From contig JANPIN010000124.1 in assembly GCA_031425035.1 (NCBI GenBank), positions 1-64,000 on the forward strand: a stretch of 64,000 nucleotides of DNA, read 5' to 3'. This document shows, one piece after another, positions 42,393-50,473 of this stretch (the stretch's first letter is position 1; each line of letters begins with the position of its first letter). The DNA comes from M3007 sp031425035 (GTDB lineage: Bacteria; Bacteroidota; Bacteroidia; Chitinophagales; Saprospiraceae). The position numbers and the translations under genes are program-made. The notes under the pieces were generated by a model. It did no database searches and was not told the origin of the DNA. It saw only the letters and a list, made by a program, of their open reading frames with translations.

Positions 42393-42653
42393 GTGCTAGT
42401 GTTCTTTCAAAACACCCCGACCGTGACCTACACCGAAGTAGACTCCTCCATGATCGACCTCGTCGGCTACGACGAAAAAGCGCAGGTGCTGGAAGTGCGC
42501 TTTATCAGTTCCGGCCTGACCTATCGCTACCTGGACGTGCCCAAAAAAGAATATACCGGCTTAATGGAGGCTTCCTCCAAGGGTCGATACATGTTAAATA
42601 ATATTATTGACGGGTATGATTTTTATAAAACAGGCGGGCGAAAACGACGGTAA
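42393..42653 (+). CDS. KTSC-domain protein
   Basis: An 86-residue protein covering one KTSC domain: EVDSSMIDLVGYDEKAQVLEVRF, then GLTYRYLDVPKKEYTGLMEASSKGRYMLNNIIDGY. The domain is often found alone or with lysyl-tRNA synthetase-type or nuclease proteins, and its function is unclear. The start must be GTG at 42393 or 42399 because no in-frame ATG precedes the domain. It stands alone after the dcw terminator. Confidence 0.8.
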   Translation: MLVFFQNTPTVTYTEVDSSMIDLVGYDEKAQVLEVRFISSGLTYRYLDVPKKEYTGLMEASSKGRYMLNNIIDGYDFYKTGGRKRR

Positions 42654-42822
42654 CTGGAAAATCTGTAAATCCTACAGTGGGCTTTTGTATTTGCACAACA
42701 ACCAGGCTTTTTCTCCACCCGTTGGCCAATCCAAGATGCCAGATCTGCACCAACACCCAAGCATACATACCCGGCATAACACCTCCCCCAAAATGCGCGC
42801 CGCAGTTTTTCGTTGTTCTCCC

Positions 42823-43668
42823 ATGAAAACCTGCTCCACACTTCTCACGTTCTTGCTACTTACCGCCTTCACCTGTTCCCATGAGGGCCTGCCTCCGCAG
42901 GGCCTGTCTATTCGTAACACCAACGGTCAGCCCGATTCCCTGCTGTATCAGCGTTTCCCAGCACCGCCCGGCTATCAGCGGAACAATCCAGACAGCAACT
43001 CTTTCGCCTACTATTTGCGGCATTTACCCCTGAAACCAGTCGGTGCCAAGGTGCTGTACTACAACGGCCGCGAAAAAGAGAACCCCGGCATCTACGCAGC
43101 CGTGGTGGATTTGCCCATCGGCCAGAAAGACCTGCACCAGTGTGCCGACGCCGTTATCCGGCTGCGGGCCGAATACCTGTGGCGCAACCGGCTATACGAC
43201 CAGATCCATTTCAACCTGACCAATGGTTTCCGCGTGGACTACGAGCGCTGGCGAAAAGGGGAGCGGGTGAAAGTGACTTGGGGCAATTTCACTTCCTGGG
43301 AACAGAGCGCCACCGCGTCTAACACCTACGCAACTTTCTGGTCTTACCTGGAATTCGTTTTCACCTATGCCGGCACCCTGTCTTTATCGAAAGAACTGCG
43401 TGCTGTGCCGGTTTCCGATCTCCAGGCCGGCGACGTATTTATTCACGGTGGTTCCCCCGGTCACGCCGTGATCGTCGTGGATGTCGTGACCAGCAAGGCC
43501 GGACAAAAGAAGTTTTTACTGGCCCAGAGTTACATGCCGGCGCAGGAAACGCAGGTGCTGTTGAATCCACATAGCACCGACGCCGGTGTGTGGTATGATG
43601 CCGATTTTGGCGAGGTCATGCAAACGCCGCAATGGACTTTCAGCGCCAAAGATTTGAAACGTTTTTGA
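42823..43668 (+). CDS. DUF4846-like secreted protein
   Basis: A 281-residue exported protein; the ATG at 42823 gives the signal peptide MKTCSTLLTFLLLTAFTCSHEG, possibly lipidated at Cys 18, although the lipobox is weak. The domain is recognisable by QRFPAPPGYQRNNPDSNSFAYYLRHLPLKP, a conserved AVVDLPIGQKDLHQCADAVIRLRAEYLW block, and LQAGDVFIHGGSPGHAVIVVDV, which resembles a Cys/His-type amidase fold strand with a conserved His. Upstream in-frame starts lack a signal. Molecular role unknown. About 112 bp separate it from the OmpA-type gene. Confidence 0.8.
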   Translation: MKTCSTLLTFLLLTAFTCSHEGLPPQGLSIRNTNGQPDSLLYQRFPAPPGYQRNNPDSNSFAYYLRHLPLKPVGAKVLYYNGREKENPGIYAAVVDLPIGQKDLHQCADAVIRLRAEYLWRNRLYDQIHFNLTNGFRVDYERWRKGERVKVTWGNFTSWEQSATASNTYATFWSYLEFVFTYAGTLSLSKELRAVPVSDLQAGDVFIHGGSPGHAVIVVDVVTSKAGQKKFLLAQSYMPAQETQVLLNPHSTDAGVWYDADFGEVMQTPQWTFSAKDLKRF

Positions 43669-43779
43669 AACTGATTTTTCTACCCAAAAAACGTTAAAAT
43701 TACCCCACTTTTGCCCTTGAAAACCGAAGTCCATCATCCAGCACGAAACCAACTGTTCACGTCACAACCTCCCGCCTCC

Positions 43780-46329
43780 ATGTTTTTGAAGAAAAGTTTT
43801 TTCCCCCTGCTGCTCACCGCAGCCGGGCTCCTGCTGGTCTCCGCCGCGTTCGGCCAGACCAAAAAAGGGTTTAAATACCTGAATAAAGAAAAATGGGACG
43901 CTGCCGCCATGGCATTTGCAGCCGATACCAACAACACCGAACTGCGCCCGGTGGCCCTGTTCGGACTGGCTACCGTGCTGGCTACCACGGATAATCCCAA
44001 ACATGACTACGTTACAGCCATGGGTTTCCAGGAATCCGCCCGGCAAGGCTGGAAGGCCCTAAAAATGGCCGATCGTAACGCATTGACCAAGGACTACAAG
44101 GTCACTAGTTCCAGCATCGACAAGCTCAAGTCCTCGACGGCCAATGTGGCCTGGAAGGAGATCGAAAAAACCGCTACCCTGCAGCAACTGGATAATTACC
44201 TGGAAACCTATGCCGGTACGCGTTCACCGAACCTGACCAAGGCCGGCAAAAAAGTGGAAGCCCTGCTGGACACGGCGATCAAAGAAGCTAAAACCTACAC
44301 CGATTATTCCTTACTGGCCAATCATCACCGCGTCGATATTGCCCGGCGAAATCGCAACACCCTGGAAATCATTGACCAGCGCACCTTCGAGCTGTTCATG
44401 CAGGAAAAAGGCGTGGACTGGCTCGGCCAGTTCTATGCGGAAAACCCGCTGCATCCGCTAACGACGGACGAAGCCCGTAATGAATTCCCGGAAGTCTGGA
44501 ACAGTGAAGAACTGAGCCCGATGCTCGATTACCTGGCCGCCAACCCGGAAAGCGGTTTCACGCCGTATGTCCGCAAAAAAGCGGTCGAACTGCTTAAAGA
44601 AGTACCCCTCACCGATAGCCTGCGCACCCAGCTGACGCCGGATCAAAAGACGATAGTGGGCGAAATAGATCTGGAAGCGGCCGGCCAGCTGGTCGATGTC
44701 GATGCGCCCTTCGACACCAAAGACAAGGATGCCTGGCTCAACTACATCCAAAAAATGGCGCCCTCCGGCCGTGCCTACGGCGCCCTGGAAAAAATGACCA
44801 AGATCTACCTCTGGAAACGCGACTGGGTGAATGCCTCTAAAGTCCTGCATACCGGGCAGCCCTTATTCCCTGAAGAAAGTACCTGGATCGATCAGATGAT
44901 TACGCTGGTGGACGCCCCCGGTACGGGCATTAAAGCCGTCAGCGTAGGCGCTACCATCAACGAGGGGGGATCGGAGTACATACCGGTACCAACGGTCGAC
45001 GGTAAAACGCTGTATTTCTGCGCGACCGGCCGCGCGGGTAATGAGGCGGACGAAGACGTGTTTATGAGCACCCTGACGGATAGCCTGTGGTCGAAACCGA
45101 AACTGGTGAGCGAACTTTCCGGCAGTGGCAACCAGGCTCCGCTTTCCCTCACCGAAGGCGACTCGCGCATCATCATTTTTAACAACAGCAAGCCCTTTCA
45201 GGCCGATAAAACACCAACCGGCTGGACCAAACCGCTGCCCATCGCTGCCGATATGTCACAGTTCTCCTGGGTCGGTCTGGTGCAAATTGCCGCCAACGGC
45301 CAGGTCATGCTGCTCGAAGCTATTCAGCGCAGCGATATTGATATTTTTATATGCCTGCGCGATGAAAATGGCAATTGGCAAAAACCGCAGCGGGTGGATG
45401 CGCTCTGTACCTCCGCCAATGATCGGAGCCCCTATTTACACCCGGATATGCACACTATTTACTTCAGTTCCAACGGCAGGACCGGCTTGGGCGGCCTCGA
45501 TGTGTTCCGAGCTTCGGCCCTAGATGATACCTGGACGACATGGAGCACGCCCGTCAATCTCGGCAAGGAGATCAATACGCTGGGTGATGACTGGGGCTAT
45601 AAAATCAGTACGGATGGAAAAATCGCCTGGTTCGCGACCCGCACCGACAGCCGTTCGCAGGATATTTACTACGTGGAAGTACCGAAAAACATGCGTCCGG
45701 AAGACGTGAAACAAGCCGAGTTCTACCTGATCGATGAGCAAAAGAAACCCATGACCAACGTGGAAGTGGTGATGGAAGCCCAGAAAACGGGCAAGAAAGT
45801 GGGCTCGTACCGCCCCGATCCGAATACCGGCAAAGTCACCATTCCGGTGCCGAATGATCAGGTGTATACCATCCACGTGGAAAAAGAAGGCTATATTTCA
45901 AAATCCCAGCCCATTCCGGTACAAAAGCCCGGCCAGCCACTCACGATTAAACCCGATCTGCGGCCGACCAGCGTAAAACGAATGACCGAAACCGGCCAGA
46001 CACTGACCCTCAATCTGTTATTCGACTACGATCAGGCAGTGCTGCACACCGAATCCCTGCCCGAACTGCGCCGGGTGGCCGAACAAGCCAAAAAGGACAA
46101 TTTGCGCATGAACGTCAATGGATACACCGATAATGCCGGTAATCCCGCTTATAACCTGGAGCTGTCCAAACGCCGCGCCGAAGCCGCCAAACAAGCGCTG
46201 GTAAATTTCGGCATTCCGGCCGACCGGATAACCGCCAGCGGTTTTGGCGAAGAGAAACCGGTGGCCCCCAATGATACTGAAGATAACCGGGCGCAGAACC
46301 GCCGGGTGGAGCTACAGTTTGTTAAGTAA
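43780..46329 (+). CDS. OmpA-family outer-membrane protein with PD40 propeller and CRD (PorE-like architecture)
   Basis: An 849-residue protein. The ATG at 43780 gives a signal peptide ending SAAFGQ; an upstream TTG frame lacks one. The N-terminal ~300 residues are helical. PD40/WD40-like propeller blades follow (VPTVDGKTLYFCATGR; PYLHPDMHTIYFSSNGRTGLGGLDVF) at about 400-640, then a carboxypeptidase regulatory-like domain (about 645-720), and a C-terminal OmpA peptidoglycan-binding domain (about 737-849: NLLFDYDQAVL, GYTDNAGNPAYN, SKRRAEAAKQAL, NRRVELQFVK). The order helical-PD40-CRD-OmpA resembles the T9SS component PorE, but several paralogues of this design are common in Bacteroidota. It anchors a periplasmic assembly to peptidoglycan. 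Confidence 0.88.
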   Translation: MFLKKSFFPLLLTAAGLLLVSAAFGQTKKGFKYLNKEKWDAAAMAFAADTNNTELRPVALFGLATVLATTDNPKHDYVTAMGFQESARQGWKALKMADRNALTKDYKVTSSSIDKLKSSTANVAWKEIEKTATLQQLDNYLETYAGTRSPNLTKAGKKVEALLDTAIKEAKTYTDYSLLANHHRVDIARRNRNTLEIIDQRTFELFMQEKGVDWLGQFYAENPLHPLTTDEARNEFPEVWNSEELSPMLDYLAANPESGFTPYVRKKAVELLKEVPLTDSLRTQLTPDQKTIVGEIDLEAAGQLVDVDAPFDTKDKDAWLNYIQKMAPSGRAYGALEKMTKIYLWKRDWVNASKVLHTGQPLFPEESTWIDQMITLVDAPGTGIKAVSVGATINEGGSEYIPVPTVDGKTLYFCATGRAGNEADEDVFMSTLTDSLWSKPKLVSELSGSGNQAPLSLTEGDSRIIIFNNSKPFQADKTPTGWTKPLPIAADMSQFSWVGLVQIAANGQVMLLEAIQRSDIDIFICLRDENGNWQKPQRVDALCTSANDRSPYLHPDMHTIYFSSNGRTGLGGLDVFRASALDDTWTTWSTPVNLGKEINTLGDDWGYKISTDGKIAWFATRTDSRSQDIYYVEVPKNMRPEDVKQAEFYLIDEQKKPMTNVEVVMEAQKTGKKVGSYRPDPNTGKVTIPVPNDQVYTIHVEKEGYISKSQPIPVQKPGQPLTIKPDLRPTSVKRMTETGQTLTLNLLFDYDQAVLHTESLPELRRVAEQAKKDNLRMNVNGYTDNAGNPAYNLELSKRRAEAAKQALVNFGIPADRITASGFGEEKPVAPNDTEDNRAQNRRVELQFVK

Positions 46330-46343
46330 GGTGGGCTAGGGGA

Positions 46344-46411
46344 GTACGTTTACGAAGGCGGGGGTTATTGTTTTTTTGCAAAACCAATAACCCCCGCCTT
46401 CGTAAACGTAC
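46344..46411. other. Perfect 27-bp inverted repeat between convergent genes
   Basis: Arms at 46344-46370 and 46385-46411 are exactly complementary over 27 bp; the 14-nt loop begins with seven T. It may terminate transcription on either strand, but the T run is in the loop, not after the stem. It resembles a palindromic repeat element rather than an ordinary terminator. Confidence 0.9.
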
Positions 46412-46449
46412 TTACAGGAAAAATTCCGGATGTTAGAACGTCATCAGTA

Positions 46450-46480
46450 GGCCCCCCTGTCTCCTGCCTCCTGCCCCCTA
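46450..46480. repeat. Heptamer array (CTCCTRA family) after icd
   Basis: About four units (CTGTCTC, CTGCCTC, CTGCCCC, CTAA) in plus orientation, lying 3-30 bp beyond the icd stop codon. It is a degenerate single arm. Confidence 0.6.
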
Positions 46481-46483
46481 AAA

Positions 46484-47749
46484 TCACATATTACTGATGA
46501 TTTCCGTGGCGAATTCCGAGCATTTCAACTTCGTGGCGCCTTTCATCAGCCGCTCGAAATCATAGGTGACGCGTTTTTTCTTAATGCTGCGCTCGATGCC
46601 TTTGACGATGAGTTTAGCCGCTTTATCCCAGCCGAAGTACTCAAACATCATCACGCCCGACAGGATGACCGAGGATGGGTTCACCATGTCTTTACCCGCG
46701 TATTTAGGCGCCGTACCGTGCGTGGCCTCGAAAATAGCGTGGCCGGTCAGGTAATTGATGTTGGCGCCCGGGGCAATGCCAATACCGCCGACTTGTGCGG
46801 CCAGGGCATCGGAGAGGTAGTCGCCGTTCAGATTCAGCGTAGCCACCATGTCGTATTCGGCCGGACGCAGCAGGATCTGTTGCAGGAAGGCGTCGGCAAT
46901 GCTGTCTTTCACCAGCATTTTACCGGCGGCCAGGGCATCCGATTGGGCTTTGTTGGCCGCTTCTTCGCCTTTTTCGGCTTTGATCTTATCGTAGGTCATC
47001 CAGGTGAACACGCGGTCGCCGAATTCGCGCTCGGCCAGTTCATAACCCCAATCCTTGAATTTCCCTTCCGTAAATTTCATGATATTCCCCTTGTGCACAA
47101 GGGTCAGCGATTTACGCTTGTATTTGAACGCGTATTCCAGCGCCGCGCGCACCAGGCGTTCGGTACCTTCTTTGCTGACGGGTTTGATGCCGATCGAGGA
47201 AGATTTCGGGAAGCGGATTTTCTTCACGCCCATTTCATTTTCCAGGAACGCGATCATTTTATCGCATTCCGGCGTACCGCTCAGGTATTCGATGCCGGCG
47301 TAAATGTCTTCCGTATTTTCGCGAAAAATCACCATATCCACCAGCTGCGGCTCTTTCACCGGGCTCGGCACCCCTTTGAAATAACGTACCGGGCGCACGC
47401 AGGCATACAGGTCCAGTTGCTGACGCAGCGCTACGTTCAACGAACGAATACCGCCACCGACCGGGGTCGTAAGTGGGCCTTTGATAGCCACTTTATATTG
47501 ATCAATGATCTTAATTGTTTCGTCGGGCAACCAGCTGCCGGTTTTGTTGAAGGCTTTTTCGCCGGCGAGTACTTCCTGCCAGAAGATTTTCTTTTTGCCA
47601 CCGAATGCTTTTTCCACGGCCGCATCGAGCACGCGCACCGAAGCGGCCCAAATATCTGCACCGGTACCGTCTCCCTCGATGAAAGGGATAATTGGGTCGT
47701 TCGGTACTTTAAGTTTGCCCCTTGAAATTGTAATAGTTGATCCTTGCAT
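46484..47749 (-). CDS. icd: NADP-dependent isocitrate dehydrogenase
   Basis: A 421-residue TCA-cycle enzyme that oxidatively decarboxylates isocitrate to 2-oxoglutarate. It is of the E. coli type: substrate-binding IRSLN at 101-105 with the phosphorylatable serine position present, RENTEDIYAGIEY, the Mg-binding NLNGDYLSDALAAQVGG, and HGTAPKYAGKD near 340-350, where the Lys-Tyr pair indicates NADP specificity. Length is normal. It is single, with a -7-like box TACCTTCG on the minus strand at 47800-47807. Confidence 0.97.
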   Translation of the reverse strand: MQGSTITISRGKLKVPNDPIIPFIEGDGTGADIWAASVRVLDAAVEKAFGGKKKIFWQEVLAGEKAFNKTGSWLPDETIKIIDQYKVAIKGPLTTPVGGGIRSLNVALRQQLDLYACVRPVRYFKGVPSPVKEPQLVDMVIFRENTEDIYAGIEYLSGTPECDKMIAFLENEMGVKKIRFPKSSSIGIKPVSKEGTERLVRAALEYAFKYKRKSLTLVHKGNIMKFTEGKFKDWGYELAEREFGDRVFTWMTYDKIKAEKGEEAANKAQSDALAAGKMLVKDSIADAFLQQILLRPAEYDMVATLNLNGDYLSDALAAQVGGIGIAPGANINYLTGHAIFEATHGTAPKYAGKDMVNPSSVILSGVMMFEYFGWDKAAKLIVKGIERSIKKKRVTYDFERLMKGATKLKCSEFATEIISNM

Positions 47750-47799
47750 TGTGCAGTGATGATTTAATGTGAATAATTATTTGGCCTAATCAGGCGGCG

Positions 47800-47807
47800 C
47801 GAAGGTA
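47800..47807 (-). promoter_or_regulatory. -7-like box of icd (TACCTTCG)
   Basis: TACCTTCG differs from TANNTTTG at one position; a leader of about 45 nt would result. No clear -33 element. Confidence 0.35.
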
Positions 47808-48042
47808 ACGCGGACAAGAACAATTAGCGGGGCCTGCGGCGGATAATTATGCAGTTTTATTGCAAAAAAGCCGCTTTGTAGACTAAAAAAAGCCGACAGC
47901 AGGCACTTGGGGTCAAGAAGGGAAAAATGCATTTATCGCGTCCGCTGTAAAACACCCGGCAACATTCACTTTTTTTTAACCAGCCACGCAGCAACTACGC
48001 GACCCAGATCGGCGTTTGCTAGCCAAAATAGCTTTACACTTT

Positions 48043-48723
48043 ATGAGAAAATTACTTTTTCCCCTGTTCACCCTGCTCTCCATAACCGTAGCAGTGGCCC
48101 AATCGCCGGCTCCCGCACCCGCTGAACAGAGTGACCCAGGCACCAAAAAGATCCTGGACAAACTCCGCAAGAAATACGCAGACTATAAAACGCTGGAGGC
48201 GGCCTTTACCCTGGTGAGCGAAGTACCCGGTCAGGCTAAAATAACCCAAAAAGGTACTATCGGCCAGGAAGGCGATAAATTCCGCCTGAAAATGGACGAG
48301 CAGGTCATCATCAGCGATGGTAAGGCAACCTGGGTGTACCAGAAAAAGAATAATGAGGTACAAATCAATGATGCCGAGCCGGCTGGTTCCGACAACGGTT
48401 TTATGACCCCGAAAGACCTGCTTAATCGCTACCAAAAAGGCGATTATCTGTATTCGGTCGTGGATAAAGTGACCGAAGGCGGCAAGGTGCTGACCCAGAT
48501 CGAATTCAAACCGAAGAGTAAAAGTTCCGAGTTCTCGAAACTGCGGATCAGTGTGGATGAAAAGGCCGGTACCATTAAAAGTGTGAAAGCTTTCTCCAAA
48601 GAGGGTTCCCGCTACACCTTCACCATCAACAGCCTGAGTACCAATAAGGCTTTCGCTGCCGATTACTTCTCCTTCGACGCCAAACAGTTTCCAGGCGTGA
48701 AAGTGGAAGACCTGCGGATGTAA
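48043..48723 (+). CDS. lolA: Outer-membrane lipoprotein carrier protein LolA-like
   Basis: A 226-residue periplasmic protein; the ATG at 48043 starts a signal peptide ending AVAQ. The mature domain is the LolA half-barrel that shuttles lipoproteins to the outer membrane: KILDKLRKKYADYKTLEAAFTLVSE, KGTIGQEGDKFRLKMDEQVIISDGKATWVYQ, and LLNRYQKGDY. LolB is absent in this phylum, as known. The stop codon lies 4 bp from the palindromic element at 48728. Confidence 0.92.
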   Translation: MRKLLFPLFTLLSITVAVAQSPAPAPAEQSDPGTKKILDKLRKKYADYKTLEAAFTLVSEVPGQAKITQKGTIGQEGDKFRLKMDEQVIISDGKATWVYQKKNNEVQINDAEPAGSDNGFMTPKDLLNRYQKGDYLYSVVDKVTEGGKVLTQIEFKPKSKSSEFSKLRISVDEKAGTIKSVKAFSKEGSRYTFTINSLSTNKAFAADYFSFDAKQFPGVKVEDLRM

Positions 48724-48727
48724 GCCA

Positions 48728-48806
48728 CGTAGCACGATGGTAACGCAGATACAACGGATTTTCACGGATTTAAAATCCGTTGTATCCGCGTTACCATCGT
48801 GCTACG
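48728..48806. repeat. Palindromic repeat, GGATGGNAACGCGGAT family, copy 3 (empty)
   Basis: Arms of about 34 nt pair with one mismatch: the outer part is CGTAGCACGATGGTAACGC, the inner part GATACAACGGATTTT; a short centre CACGGATTTA remains. It shares ATGGTAACGC(A/G)GAT and ACGGATTT units with copies 1 and 2. It lies between lolA and the convergent ABC permease gene. Confidence 0.9.
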
Positions 48807-48862
48807 GGTGCTTCACACAACCTGGGATGACTCCAGTTTATTTACCAATTATTGTATGCGCC

Positions 48863-50125
48863 TTACTTCCGGATCGCTTCCACCGGGTCCATCCGGCTGG
48901 CCTGGGCCGCTGGAATGAGGCCGGAGAGTACGCCGACGAAAATAGACGTACCAATACCCACCAGCGTGTTGCCCATGGACAGGTGAATGTCGAAATGCAC
49001 CACGGCGGTAATGGCTTCCGTGACCAGCCAGATGAATAAAAGGCCGATCAACCCACCCACTACGCAGAGGACGATGGCTTCCAGCAGGATTTCGAGCAGG
49101 ATGAACCAGCGTTTGGCGCCCAGCGCCATTTTAATGCCGATGATGTTGGTTCGTTCCCGTACGGAGACAAACATGATGTTGGCTACGGAGAACATGCCCA
49201 CTACCAGGGCGAAAATGCCAATAATAAACCCGGCAAAATTCAGCGTACCGAACACACCGTCGAACAAATTACTGAGTACAGAGAGGGTGTTCAAGGAAAA
49301 ATTCGTGTCTTCCCGGGGCTTCAAATGCCGTTGTGCGCGCAAAACACCGGTAATTTCATCTTTCATCGATTCCAGGTCAACGCTGGGTTTAGCCTGTACC
49401 ATAATACTGGTTTGGCTCCCCCGCCCGCTGGCCCGAATGCCGAAGCCGCGCCTGGCGAGGTTATAACCCACCAGCACACAGTTATCGAAATTGAAGGGTT
49501 TCAGAATGTCGTTCCCCGATTTTTTCAGCACCCCGATGACGCGCATTTTCCGGCCGCCCACACTGATGGATTTATCCAAAGGATCGATGGCCGTACCGAA
49601 CAAACCTTCCGCCACCACGCCGCCGAGGATGCAGACCTCACTACCGTTCTGATATTCAATCGGGGTGAAATAACGGCCGTCAACTTCAAACTCCAGGTGA
49701 AATAAATCGTAACAATCCTCTGTTACGCCCAGAAAAGGGGCATTTTCCACACTGGAAGAGTTCCATTTGATGGTTTTTGCACTTAAAAACTGCCAGAAGC
49801 CGACTTTGGAAGCACCGCGTAATCCACCTTTCAGTTCCTCGTATTCGGCAAAGGTGAACACCGGACGCCGCATCCATTTCCAGTAATTGCTGCCGGGATC
49901 TTCCCCCCAGGAGAAGCGATCGACGTAAATTACATCATTGCCCAGTTTCGACATGCTGTTGCGAATATTATCCTCGAGCGAATTGACGGCACTTTTCACC
50001 CCAATAATGCAAAAAATCCCGATCGTAATGCCCAACAGCGAGAGGAAAGACCGCAACTTGTTGGCCATTAATTGTTGCCAGGCTTGAGAAGCCCCTTCGA
50101 GCAGGACACGCAGAAATTGACGCAT
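48863..50125 (-). CDS. ABC transporter permease, MacB/FtsX-type
   Basis: A 420-residue inner-membrane protein. ATG at 50125 is chosen (MRQFLRVLLEGASQAWQQLMANKLRSFLSLLGITIGIF), since a longer frame has a non-family N-terminus. It has a MacB_PCD periplasmic domain (about 50-260) between the first span (about 27-47) and the C-terminal FtsX domain with three spans (about 290-410: FIIGIFALVVGMFSVANIMFVSVRERTNIIGIKMALGAKR). Such permeases drive mechanotransmission for export of small molecules, peptides or lipoproteins. The ATPase and membrane-fusion partners are not adjacent. Confidence 0.92.
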   Translation of the reverse strand: MRQFLRVLLEGASQAWQQLMANKLRSFLSLLGITIGIFCIIGVKSAVNSLEDNIRNSMSKLGNDVIYVDRFSWGEDPGSNYWKWMRRPVFTFAEYEELKGGLRGASKVGFWQFLSAKTIKWNSSSVENAPFLGVTEDCYDLFHLEFEVDGRYFTPIEYQNGSEVCILGGVVAEGLFGTAIDPLDKSISVGGRKMRVIGVLKKSGNDILKPFNFDNCVLVGYNLARRGFGIRASGRGSQTSIMVQAKPSVDLESMKDEITGVLRAQRHLKPREDTNFSLNTLSVLSNLFDGVFGTLNFAGFIIGIFALVVGMFSVANIMFVSVRERTNIIGIKMALGAKRWFILLEILLEAIVLCVVGGLIGLLFIWLVTEAITAVVHFDIHLSMGNTLVGIGTSIFVGVLSGLIPAAQASRMDPVEAIRK

Positions 50126-50473
50126 ATTTCTTCTGGTTGAAATGTAGTGGCATGGAAAGGCTCCAAAGATAGAACGGCATAAAAGCGCCGAAACCGGCAT
50201 TCGATGAAAGAGCGGGGTTTTTCTATCAGACACTGTTTTTAGCACCCGGCTGAATTTTATTTAAAAAAATTTCATGCGCTACCCAACCTAAAGCGGCCTG
50301 CGTCCGGTCTTTCCCCGCAATGACCTAATTGGTCAAAGAAACAAGCAAATGCCGGTTCATCCGGACTTCGCGGGGCAGCGCCTCCGAAAGTTTTAATCCG
50401 ACAAACAAACAACACAACCCATTCTCGTGCCCCCCGCTGCTGACCTGGCAGTCGGGGGGCTCTTTTTTTACAC
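50126..50473. other. Intergenic region with an orphan plus-strand terminator
   Basis: 348 bp between two minus-strand genes. It contains a small palindrome TGACCTAATTGGTCA (50321-50335) and a strong plus-strand terminator (50429-50468) with no plus-strand gene ahead. A small RNA on the plus strand is possible; I see no consensus promoter for it. Confidence 0.45.
50429..50468 (+). terminator. Strong plus-strand terminator without an upstream gene
   Basis: GCCCCCCG pairs with CGGGGGGC, extended by GCTGC/GCAGT-type pairs around TGACCTG, followed by CTCTTTTTTT. The orientation is wrong for both flanking genes, which are on the minus strand. Confidence 0.75.

Noticed and set aside
46718..47725. 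A 335-codon open frame antisense to icd
   Set aside because: It lies wholly within icd; its translation is His/Phe-rich without any known domain. icd is certain on the other strand.
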